63,047 nucleotides of DNA from assembly GCA_017471945.1 (NCBI GenBank), contig JAFURH010000038.1, positions 1 through 63,047 on the forward strand. Direction: 5' to 3'. A program made the position numbers and the translations under genes. Each line of letters begins with the position of its first letter. Position 1 is the stretch's first letter. Source of the stretch: Clostridia bacterium (GTDB lineage: Bacteria > Bacillota > Clostridia > Christensenellales > Borkfalkiaceae). The notes beneath the pieces were generated by a model. It was not told the DNA's origin. It saw only the letters and a list, made by a program, of their open reading frames with translations, and ran no database searches. Shown here piece after piece: positions 7,919 to 15,114 of the stretch.

Positions 7919-8326
7919 ATGATTAAAGTTATCTACGGCGCGAAAGGAACAGGCAAAACCAAGCTTATGATCGAAGCGGCAAACGCGGCGGTCAAAGAAG
8001 CAAAAGGACACTTGATCTTTATCACCGATACTAAACGCGGTATGTACGATCTGGAACGCGAAGTGCGTTTCATCGACGTAAGCGAATACAACGTGGCGGG
8101 CGAAGTCGCTCTCTGCGGATTCATTAAAGGCGTTATCGCGGGCAATCACGACAACGAGTACGTATATATCGACGGCGTCGTCCGCATCGCGGGCAAACCC
8201 GTTTCGGAAATGGCGGAATTCTTCTATATGCTCGAAAAGGTCGCGGAAAAGAACGGTCTTACCATCACCGTTTCCGTGTCGGCAACCAAAGAAGAGCTTC
8301 CTGATTTCGTAGCGAAGTATCTCTAA
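7919..8326 (+). CDS. Small P-loop (Walker A) protein of unknown function
   Basis: The 135-residue protein begins directly with a strand and a Walker A loop, IYGAKGTGKTKLMIEAAN (GxxxxGKT, residues 8-15), so it should bind ATP or GTP. A possible Walker B strand is YVYIDGV near residues 81-87. There is no second domain, membrane segment or signal peptide. The length is far below most P-loop ATPases, so it may act as part of a complex. The ribosome site GGGAGG lies before the ATG, with its own promoter and terminator. I cannot assign a specific family or partner. Confidence 0.8.
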   Translation: MIKVIYGAKGTGKTKLMIEAANAAVKEAKGHLIFITDTKRGMYDLEREVRFIDVSEYNVAGEVALCGFIKGVIAGNHDNEYVYIDGVVRIAGKPVSEMAEFFYMLEKVAEKNGLTITVSVSATKEELPDFVAKYL

Positions 8327-8335
8327 GCGAACGGC

Positions 8336-8369
8336 GAGAGCCGAGCGGATTCCGTTCGGCTCTCTTTTC
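8336..8369 (+). terminator. Intrinsic terminator of the P-loop gene
   Basis: GAGAGCCGA and TCGGCTCTC form a 9-bp stem followed by TTTTC. Confidence 0.85.
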
Positions 8370-8484
8370 AAAAGTAATTTCGGGGGATTTTTGGTAGACG
8401 GTCGAAAGACGGTCGTTTTGTCGCGTTGTGAGCAATTTTCGGCGCGGGAAAATTTAAGAATAAATTCAAAAGTAGGAGAAAACT

Positions 8485-10005
8485 ATGTATTTTATCAGCA
8501 CGAGAGGCGGAGAAAGAGTCACGGGCGCGGAAGCGATCGTAAAAGGTCTTGCAAAAGACGGCGGGCTGTTCGTTCCCGAAGCTTTCCCTTGCGTAACGCG
8601 GGAAGAAATGGACAAGATGTCGGAAATGAACTATCCCGAACGCGCGGCGTTCATCCTTTCTAAATACCTCGACGATCTGGGCGAGGAATTTTTGAAAGAG
8701 TCCTGCACGAAGGCGTATTCCACCTTTGAGAGCACCGACCCCGCGCCGCTCGTGAAGATCGACGGGGGAATGTATATCCTCGAACTCTTCCACGGCCCGA
8801 CTTGCGCCTTTAAAGATATGGCGCTCACCGTGCTTCCGTACCTTTTGAAAAAGAGTATGGAAACGCTCGGCATCAAAGAGGACGTTTTGATCCTCGCCGC
8901 GACGAGCGGGGATACGGGCAAGGCCGCGCTCGAAGGCTTCCGAGACGTACCGGGCACGAAAGTGGCGGTGTTCTTCCCCGACGAAGGCGTTTCCAAAATG
9001 CAGCGCTTGCAAATGAGTATTCAAGACGGCAACAACGTGTTCGTTTCCGCCGTTAAGGGCAATTTCGACGACTGCCAAAGAGCGGTGAAAAACCTGTTTG
9101 CTTCCGAAAAATTCAACGCCGATTTAAAAGCGAAAAACACCCTTTTATCCAGCGCGAACTCCATTAACTTCGGCCGTCTTGCGCCGCAGATCGCGTATTA
9201 TTTTTCGGCGTATATCGATCTCATAACTTCCAGCCAAATCGAAATGGGGGACGAAGTGGACTTCGTCGTGCCTACGGGCAACTTCGGCGATATTTTGGCG
9301 GGCTGGTACGCAAAGCAAATGGGCTTGCCCGTAAGACGGCTCGTCTGCGCGTCCAACAGAAACCGCGTGCTCGCGGACTTCTTCAAAAAGGGCGTTTACG
9401 ATATCGATCGCAACTTCTTCCGCACGATGTCGCCTTCGATGGATATTTTGATCTCTTCCAACTTGGAGCGTTTGCTCTTTGAGATCAGCGGCCGCAACGC
9501 CGCGCTTACCGCAGAGCGTATGAAACAGCTCGCGGAAACCAAATCCTATTCGGTCACGGAAGAGGAAAGAGTCAAGCTCGACCGCGATTTCTTCGGCGGG
9601 TTTGCGAGCGAGGACGACACGGTGGAAGCGATGTACGAGGTATTCGACGAATACGGCTATCCTATGGACACCCACACGGGGGTCGCGCTCGCCGTATACA
9701 ATAAATATCGCGAAAAAATGGAGAAAAAGGACGAGCGCCCGACGGTCGTTCTCTCGACGGCGAATCCTTATAAATTCCCGCAGGACGTGCTCTACGCCCT
9801 TTCGGGGAACGACGTAAAGGACAGCTTTAAAGGCATCAAGCGCTTGAACCTTTTAACGGCGATGAAGCCGCCCAAAGCGCTCGTCGCTTTGCGCTATCGC
9901 CCCTTGCGCTTTAAAGGGGTGGTCGCGAACGACCTTGAAAAGATGGCGGCGGAAGTAATGAAGTTCGTAGGCGGGGAGATCATTCCCGTACCCGATCAGA
10001 AATAA
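8485..10005 (+). CDS. thrC: Threonine synthase
   Basis: The enzyme converts O-phosphohomoserine to threonine with PLP, the last step of threonine synthesis. The 506-residue length fits the longer bacterial/fungal form, with an N-terminal Thr_synth_N domain beginning YFISTRGGERVTG. The PLP lysine is K110 in HGPTCAFKDMALTVLP. Further matches are AATSGDTGKAALEGF, SSANSINFGRLAPQ and VPTGNFGDILAGWYA. The ribosome site AGTAGGAG precedes the ATG. It appears monocistronic. The 158-base region upstream has no convincing promoter and I did not find a T-box. Confidence 0.96.
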   Translation: MYFISTRGGERVTGAEAIVKGLAKDGGLFVPEAFPCVTREEMDKMSEMNYPERAAFILSKYLDDLGEEFLKESCTKAYSTFESTDPAPLVKIDGGMYILELFHGPTCAFKDMALTVLPYLLKKSMETLGIKEDVLILAATSGDTGKAALEGFRDVPGTKVAVFFPDEGVSKMQRLQMSIQDGNNVFVSAVKGNFDDCQRAVKNLFASEKFNADLKAKNTLLSSANSINFGRLAPQIAYYFSAYIDLITSSQIEMGDEVDFVVPTGNFGDILAGWYAKQMGLPVRRLVCASNRNRVLADFFKKGVYDIDRNFFRTMSPSMDILISSNLERLLFEISGRNAALTAERMKQLAETKSYSVTEEERVKLDRDFFGGFASEDDTVEAMYEVFDEYGYPMDTHTGVALAVYNKYREKMEKKDERPTVVLSTANPYKFPQDVLYALSGNDVKDSFKGIKRLNLLTAMKPPKALVALRYRPLRFKGVVANDLEKMAAEVMKFVGGEIIPVPDQK

Positions 10006-10020
10006 ACGAAAAGAATAGCG

Positions 10021-10046
10021 CAAACGCGATTTTTTTGCGTTTTTGT
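10021..10046 (+). terminator. Probable terminator of thrC
   Basis: CAAACGC pairs with GCGTTTTTG across a T-rich loop, followed by TTTC. The stem is short, so confidence is moderate. Confidence 0.5.
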
Positions 10047-10119
10047 TTCCCGTGAAACAGGGGAAATTTGTTAAAAGGGTGAAAATCCCGTTATATCTTT
10101 TAAAAAGCGCGCCCTGCGA

Positions 10120-10148
10120 TTGCCTTTTTTTCGCAGGCGTGTTATAAT
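10120..10148 (+). promoter_or_regulatory. Promoter of the DUF5685 operon
   Basis: TTGCCT (10120-10125), 17 bases, TATAAT (10143-10148), followed by GGAGG and the ATG at 10170, giving a very short leader. Confidence 0.75.
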
Positions 10149-10169
10149 AATAAGAAAGCGGAGGCAGTT

Positions 10170-11063
10170 ATGTTCGGATACGTACGCGCGGACACGCCGT
10201 ATTTATATATCAAAGACGATATTTTATACAGAGCGATGTATTGCGGGGTATGCAAGGGGATCGCCGAGGTCTGCGGGCACCGCGCCCGAATGGGGCTTTC
10301 CTACGACGTGACTTTTTTGTCCGTGATCTTGCACAATATCGCGGGTCAGGACGTAAAGATCGAGAAATCCCATTGTTTGACCCATTGTATCCGCGCCCGT
10401 CAGATGGCGGAAACGGACGAGCTGACCCGAATGCTCGGCGCGTTGAACACCGAGCTCGTGTATTATAAGTATACGGACGATATTGCGGACGGCGACAAAG
10501 GCAGGGGCAAGCGGCTTTGGTTCAAAAAGGGGCATAAGCGCGCGACGCAAAAATACCCCGAGATCGCGCGGATCGTCAAAGAGAATATGTCGGCGCAAGA
10601 AAGGCTGGAAAAAGAAGGCGGCGCGGGGCTCGACCGCTCGGCGGACGCCACGGCGAATATGTTGGCTGAATTTTCCGATTACGTTTTAGGCGAAAAACGC
10701 ACAAACTATACGCATAACCTCTTTTACGCGCTCGGCAAATGGATCTATCTGATCGACGCGTTGGACGATTACGACAAGGATTTGAAAAAGGGCGCGTACA
10801 ACCCGTTTTTGAACGAGTTCCCCGCGGCTTGCCGCACGGAAATGATAGAAAAGCACCGCGAGAGCGTGGAGTTCGCGTTCAAAACGCTGTTTTTCGATAT
10901 CCGCGCAAATCTTTGCGAGATCCCGTTCCGCTTCAACCGCGACTTGTCGGATAATATCCTGCTTCGCGGGTTGCCGACGATGACCAACCGCATTATGGCG
11001 GGCGAGGGGTGCAAGGGCTGTAAAAAGAAAAAACAAAATAACGAGAATACTAAAAAGGAATAA
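10170..11063 (+). CDS. DUF5685 family protein
   Basis: The 297-residue product starts MFGYVRADTPYLYIKDDILY followed by RAMYCGVCKG, a beginning characteristic of DUF5685. It has an N-terminal Cys cluster (CGVCKG; CLTHC), acidic helices with DRSADATANML near residue 154 and YALGKWIYLIDALDDYDKD near 190, and a C-terminal CKGCKKKK. The paired Asp-rich helices and Cys clusters hint at metal binding, but that is inference. It is followed after 8 bases by a J-like protein, a pairing I recall for this family in Clostridia, so the two products may act together. Function is unknown. Confidence 0.8.
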   Translation: MFGYVRADTPYLYIKDDILYRAMYCGVCKGIAEVCGHRARMGLSYDVTFLSVILHNIAGQDVKIEKSHCLTHCIRARQMAETDELTRMLGALNTELVYYKYTDDIADGDKGRGKRLWFKKGHKRATQKYPEIARIVKENMSAQERLEKEGGAGLDRSADATANMLAEFSDYVLGEKRTNYTHNLFYALGKWIYLIDALDDYDKDLKKGAYNPFLNEFPAACRTEMIEKHRESVEFAFKTLFFDIRANLCEIPFRFNRDLSDNILLRGLPTMTNRIMAGEGCKGCKKKKQNNENTKKE

Positions 11064-11071
11064 AGTTTATT

Positions 11072-11704
11072 ATGCAAATGAACGAATACTACGAATTGCT
11101 CGGACTCGACGAATCCGCGACCGACGAAGAGCTCAAAGCCCGCTACGAGGAGCTGAAAGCCAAGTATAAGGAAGAAAGATGGCTCGACGGCGAAGCCGGG
11201 AACGAAGCGGCGAGAATGTTAAATAAACTCGACGTGGCGTACGCCGAGATTATCGAGTCGAGAAAAGAGCGCGAGCAGAATACCGAAGGGCAAAGCTCTT
11301 TTGAAGAGATCGCCGCGCTTTTAAAAGCGGATAAAGTTTCCGAAGCACAAGCAAAACTCGACGATTTTAACGAGAGGACCGCAGAGTGGCATTATTTGCA
11401 GGCGGTCGTGTTTTGGAAGAAAAACTGGTCGAACGAGAGTAAAAAACAACTCGAGATCGCGATGCAGATGGACCCCGAAAATAAAAAATACCGCGACGCC
11501 TACGGCAAGCTCAACGCAAAAACGCAATATAACGAGCAGGAAGCCCGCCGCAGAGAACAACAGCAAAACCCCTATGCGGGCGAGCCGAATTCTCCCTACG
11601 GCGACGAACAGATGGGCGGAAACGCTTGCTCGAACTGTATTTCCTGTTGTTATACCTATCTTTGCGTAGACTGTTTGTTCAGCCTTTGTTGCGGTTGTCG
11701 GTAA
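11072..11704 (+). CDS. Degenerate J-domain protein with Cys-rich tail
   Basis: Residues 4-68 resemble a DnaJ J-domain: YYELLGLDESATDEELKARY begins it and MLNKLDVAYAEI ends it. The HPD tripeptide that stimulates DnaK is absent; the loop between helices II and III reads KEERWLDGEAGNEAA. The middle (about 75-165) is helical and TPR-like. The tail holds a dense cysteine cluster (CSNCISCC, CVDC, CCGC). It is co-transcribed with the DUF5685 gene. Without HPD it is unlikely to be a normal Hsp70 co-chaperone; the Cys tail may bind metal or, being hydrophobic, a membrane. Confidence 0.75.
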   Translation: MQMNEYYELLGLDESATDEELKARYEELKAKYKEERWLDGEAGNEAARMLNKLDVAYAEIIESRKEREQNTEGQSSFEEIAALLKADKVSEAQAKLDDFNERTAEWHYLQAVVFWKKNWSNESKKQLEIAMQMDPENKKYRDAYGKLNAKTQYNEQEARRREQQQNPYAGEPNSPYGDEQMGGNACSNCISCCYTYLCVDCLFSLCCGCR

Positions 11705-11713
11705 GCGTGTGAA

Positions 11714-12238
11714 ATGAAAAAGATCACGGCTTATGAAACGGCGCTTGCGGCGCTCGCTTGCGCGTTCGCAACGATAATGCTGACGATCGGGATCTACTCG
11801 GAAATTTTGCTTTTGACGGGGTATTTGTTCTCGGGGATCGCGCTGATGTTGCCGCTTGCGAAAAAGAGCTATCGGGGGTATATTTTGGCGTATCTGGCGA
11901 CCTCTTTGCTCAGTTTGCTTTTCAGCCTCGCGAGGTTTTTCGATATCCTGCCGTTTATCGTGTTTTTCGGGCTTCACCCGCTCGTCAACGAATTGCAGCT
12001 TAAATACAAGGTCAACCGCTGGGTCGCGGGGTTCGTCAAAGCCGCGTGGTTCGACGGCGCGATGTATCTGATCTGGAAATTCGTGTTCGATATGACCACG
12101 TCGATCGCGTTCGTGGATAAATATTTCCTGCCCATTCTCTTGATCGCGGGCACGGCGTTCTTTTTCTTTTACGATTATCTTACTTATAAATGTCGCTACA
12201 CGGTGAACGTGGTCGTAAACAGACTGATCAAGAAATAA
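11714..12238 (+). CDS. Multi-pass membrane protein of unknown function
   Basis: The 174-residue protein has about five hydrophobic segments (near residues 5-28, 32-47, 52-75, 77-90 and 133-155) separated by short basic loops, and a basic C-terminus. It begins 9 bases after the J-like gene, with a poor ribosome site, suggesting translation coupled to the DUF5685 operon. No known family was recognised. Confidence 0.7.
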   Translation: MKKITAYETALAALACAFATIMLTIGIYSEILLLTGYLFSGIALMLPLAKKSYRGYILAYLATSLLSLLFSLARFFDILPFIVFFGLHPLVNELQLKYKVNRWVAGFVKAAWFDGAMYLIWKFVFDMTTSIAFVDKYFLPILLIAGTAFFFFYDYLTYKCRYTVNVVVNRLIKK

Positions 12239-12278
12239 CGGCGCGCCGCCGTACACTTCCGACGAGGAGGTAGGCTCT

Positions 12279-13694
12279 ATGAAAAAAAACGATATTGTAT
12301 GCGCAGTAACCGAAGCGCTCGGCTCGAACGGTGAAGGCGTTATCAGGCACGAAGGGGTAACTTTTTTCGTGCCTGCTTGTTTACCGGGCGAAAAAGTACG
12401 CTTCAAGATATTGAAGCTCAAAGGAAATATCGGCTACGGCAAGGTAGAGGAGATCTTAACGCCCGCCGAAACGCGCGCGCGGGCAAAATGCCCCGTTTTC
12501 CTGCGTTGCGGAGGGTGCGATCTGCAACATATCGGCTATCCCGATCAGCTCGCGTTCAAAGCGGCGCGGGTCAAAGATTGCCTCAAAAAGATCGCGGGGA
12601 TACAGATCGAAGTACCCGAAGCGGTTGCAAGCGATTTGCCGTACGGCTACCGCAATAAATTGCAAATGCCGATCGGCGTGGATAAAGACGGGAACACCGT
12701 GGTCGGGTTTTACGCCGAACGAAGCCACCGCATCGTGCCCGTGGAGTCCTGCGCGATCCACCCCGACTGGTCGGGGAAGATCGTGGCGATCGTCAAACGC
12801 TACGCGCGCGAATGTAAGGTAGAGGGATACGACGAGGAAACGGGCACGGGCGCGCTTCGGCATATCGTCGTCCGCGAGCTCGGCGGGAAATTTATCATCA
12901 CCCTCGTTTCGGCGAAGCGGAAATTGCCGAGCCTCGACTATTTTATCGAGCTTTTAAAAGGGAACTTCCCCGAGTTCACGCTGTATTTGAATTTCAACGA
13001 CAAACCGACCAACGTAATCTTCGGAAAAGAGTTTCAACTCGTACACGGTACGGGCATTTTCCAAGCGACGGAGCAAGGAATATCTTACGAGGCGGGTCCC
13101 GTGACCTTCCTGCAAGTCAACGAAAACGTGCGCACGAAACTGTATAAAGCGGCGATCAAATCGGTCGCGGGCACGGGCGAAGAGGTGATTATCGACGCCT
13201 ATTCGGGCGGCGGCTTGCTCACGGCGATGCTCGCGAAAAAAGCCAAACGGGTATACGGGATTGAACTGGAAGAAGAGGCCGTGCGTTGCGCGGACGCGCT
13301 CAAAGCCAAAAACCGCTTACAAAATATGACGAATATCTGTGGGCTCGTGGAAGAAAAACTGCCCGAAGTACTTAAAAAAGAGAAAGGGGAGAAGTTGCGT
13401 TTGATCCTCGACCCGCCGCGCGCGGGGATACACAGAAGCGTGTTGAAAGCGCTTTTGGCAAGCGGGATCGAAGAGCTTACGATCATCAGCTGTAATCCGT
13501 CTACGCTCGCGCGGGATTTAGGGATCTTGGCGGGGAGTTTAGTAGAACAAGACGGCGAACTGTTAAAGAACGGGAACTACACCGACGAAGGCTTGGCGGG
13601 GTATTATACGATCAAGAGCATCAAGCCGTACGATATGTTTCCCCAAACCAAACACGTGGAGACGCTCGTCTGCCTTGCGCGCAAGGCAGATTAA
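12279..13694 (+). CDS. rlmD: 23S rRNA (uracil-C5)-methyltransferase, RlmD/TrmA family
   Basis: The 471-residue enzyme has an N-terminal TRAM RNA-binding domain (residues about 3-58), a 4Fe-4S-type cysteine cluster (CPVFLRCGGCDLQH), a SAM domain with DAYSGGGLLTAML, then DPPRAGIH, and the nucleophilic cysteine C405 in ISCNPSTLARDL. The C-terminal FPQTKHVETLVCLAR is a normal family ending. It should methylate C5 of a 23S rRNA uridine; RlmD versus RlmCD specificity cannot be settled here. The strong ribosome site GAGGAGGT precedes the ATG. Its last 60 bases are duplicated 207 bases downstream. Confidence 0.92.
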   Translation: MKKNDIVCAVTEALGSNGEGVIRHEGVTFFVPACLPGEKVRFKILKLKGNIGYGKVEEILTPAETRARAKCPVFLRCGGCDLQHIGYPDQLAFKAARVKDCLKKIAGIQIEVPEAVASDLPYGYRNKLQMPIGVDKDGNTVVGFYAERSHRIVPVESCAIHPDWSGKIVAIVKRYARECKVEGYDEETGTGALRHIVVRELGGKFIITLVSAKRKLPSLDYFIELLKGNFPEFTLYLNFNDKPTNVIFGKEFQLVHGTGIFQATEQGISYEAGPVTFLQVNENVRTKLYKAAIKSVAGTGEEVIIDAYSGGGLLTAMLAKKAKRVYGIELEEEAVRCADALKAKNRLQNMTNICGLVEEKLPEVLKKEKGEKLRLILDPPRAGIHRSVLKALLASGIEELTIISCNPSTLARDLGILAGSLVEQDGELLKNGNYTDEGLAGYYTIKSIKPYDMFPQTKHVETLVCLARKAD

Positions 13695-13905
13695 AAATAG
13701 AAACGCCCCACGCCGTGCTTGCACGAGCGTGAAAGCGATTTTATTTTTAATGAGTTGTGACAACAACGGAAAGCGAGGGTATGCGTGTGTTTTGGGTTCG
13801 CCCTCGGCGCGAGAGGAATATACATTCCCAAAAGGGAATATAAGTTTCCCCAAACCAAACACGTTGAGACGCTCGTCTGCCTTGCGCGCAAGGCGGACTG
13901 AAAAA
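13637..13905. repeat. Direct repeat of the rlmD 3' end
   Basis: Bases 13637-13698 (end of rlmD) recur at 13844-13905, offset 207, with only about four mismatches. The second copy is still in frame for FPQTKHVETLVCLARKAD and ends in TGA instead of TAA. The DNA between the copies (13699-13843) has no start site or recognised gene; it includes the hairpin ATTCCC-aaaa-GGGAAT at 13824-13839. Confidence 0.9.
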
Positions 13906-13943
13906 ACCTTTGCCGAAGGAGAGTATCGCAAAAAGGGGTGCGT

Positions 13944-14174
13944 ATGAAAAATTTTAAGATTATAATGAAGAAAAAACTACCTTATATTTTACATATCGTT
14001 GCCACTTTTTTTGCCATAGGGCTTTGTGCGTGGTGGATTACAGAAATCAACGCTAAAAAATTCAAAAGTGTTGAGCCGTTTGTTATGATGCTACCGATAG
14101 GGATATCTACTTTGTCCGTTCCCATAACGCTGATCTTCGGTTTTATTGCGCTATTCAAAAAAGAAGAATCCTAA
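13944..14174 (+). CDS. Small two-helix membrane protein
   Basis: The ATG at 13944 is chosen because AAAAGGGG lies 6 bases before it; the product is 76 residues. Two hydrophobic helices (about residues 12-34 and 46-68) flank a polar loop, ending in basic and acidic residues. It is much more AT-rich than its neighbours, suggesting a different origin. It follows the duplicated rlmD tail, so it may have come in with that rearrangement. No family recognised. Confidence 0.6.
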   Translation: MKNFKIIMKKKLPYILHIVATFFAIGLCAWWITEINAKKFKSVEPFVMMLPIGISTLSVPITLIFGFIALFKKEES

Positions 14175-14259
14175 TTAAGAAAACAATCACAAATTTCAAA
14201 GCTTTCTAATAAAATATAAAGATAATCATCAAACTAAATCAATAAGGAGAAGTAAAACA

Positions 14260-14841
14260 ATGAGAATATGCGTATACGGCGCGGCGTCGCCTACGATCGA
14301 CCCCGAATATAAGGCAAAGGTGAAGGAAATGGGCAAACGGCTTGCCGAGCGCGGTCATTCGCTCGTGTTCGGCGGTGGCGGAAACGGCTTGATGGGCGCG
14401 GCGGCGGAAGGCTTTCGCGACGGCGGCGGACACATTATCGGCGTGATCCCCAAGTTTTTCGAACAGGAACAAATCGAGGCGATCTGCGATTTTTGCGACG
14501 AGCTCATTCAGCCCGATACGATGCGCGAACGCAAACAGATTATGGAAGATCGTGCGGACGCGTTCGTGATCGTTCCCGGCGGTATCGGCACGTTCGAGGA
14601 GTTTTTCGAGATTCTCACTTTAAAGCAGCTTTGCCGTCACAATAAGCCGATCGCGATCTATAATTTAAAAGGCTACTATAACGAGCTCGTGCACGCGCTC
14701 GAAAAAGCCACCGAAAAGAATTTTATCCGCGGCGGCTGTATGGATCTGTTCTATATGAGTGAGGAAATTGCACCGCTGATCGAATATATCGAAGACCCCA
14801 ACCAACAAACACACACCTTAAAAGAATTGAAAGAAGGTTGA
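14260..14841 (+). CDS. LOG-family protein (TIGR00730, nucleotide phosphoribohydrolase type)
   Basis: The 193-residue Rossmann protein carries the two LOG signatures: MRERKQIMEDRADAFVIVPG and PGGIGTFEEFFEIL. An early glycine loop, VFGGGGNGLMGAAAEGF, is also typical. Family members cleave ribosyl bonds of nucleoside 5'-monophosphates and were long annotated as lysine decarboxylases. Here the usual first-strand VYCGSS reads VYGAASP. The ribosome site AAGGAG precedes the ATG and a strong terminator follows. Confidence 0.9.
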   Translation: MRICVYGAASPTIDPEYKAKVKEMGKRLAERGHSLVFGGGGNGLMGAAAEGFRDGGGHIIGVIPKFFEQEQIEAICDFCDELIQPDTMRERKQIMEDRADAFVIVPGGIGTFEEFFEILTLKQLCRHNKPIAIYNLKGYYNELVHALEKATEKNFIRGGCMDLFYMSEEIAPLIEYIEDPNQQTHTLKELKEG

Positions 14842-14858
14842 TTTTATTCTTCCGTTCA

Positions 14859-14890
14859 CCCCTCGCGAAGCCGTCGCGAGGGGATTTTTT
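14859..14890 (+). terminator. Intrinsic terminator of the LOG gene
   Basis: A 10-bp perfect stem, CCCCTCGCGA with TCGCGAGGGG, has a 5-base loop and is followed by ATTTTTT. Confidence 0.92.
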
Positions 14891-14929
14891 CCAAAAAATA
14901 CCTCAACAAATCATATAATAAATCGCGTC

Positions 14930-14952
14930 GATTCGAAAAATGATTCGAAAAA
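14930..14952. promoter_or_regulatory. Direct repeat upstream of the giant LRR gene promoter
   Basis: GATTCGAAAAA occurs twice (14930-14940 and 14942-14952), separated by one base, ending 14 bases before the -35 box at 14967. A phased pair at this distance suits an activator or an UP-like element. The wider gap 14842-15114 otherwise holds only the terminator, promoter and a roughly 115-base leader. Confidence 0.4.
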
Positions 14953-14966
14953 CGCCGTTAAATCGA

Positions 14967-14995
14967 TTGACTTGATTAAAAATATGTATTAAAAT
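14967..14995 (+). promoter_or_regulatory. Promoter of the giant LRR lipoprotein gene
   Basis: TTGACT (14967-14972), 17 bases, TAAAAT (14990-14995). The leader of about 115 bases ends in AAGGAGGT, a near-perfect ribosome site 7 bases before the ATG. Confidence 0.85.
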
Positions 14996-15114
14996 AGATG
15001 TAACTATCATAATAGCGTTATTCTCCCGTTTTTTTCGATGCAAAAGAAAAGTAAGGGGCAAAAAGCGGGGAAATCGTTAAAATATGAATAAGGAAAATCT
15101 AAGGAGGTATCTTT

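Noticed and set aside
8370..8484. T-box riboswitch before thrC
   Set aside because: The gap is too short and I found neither a specifier-type stem nor the conserved T-box core followed by a terminator.
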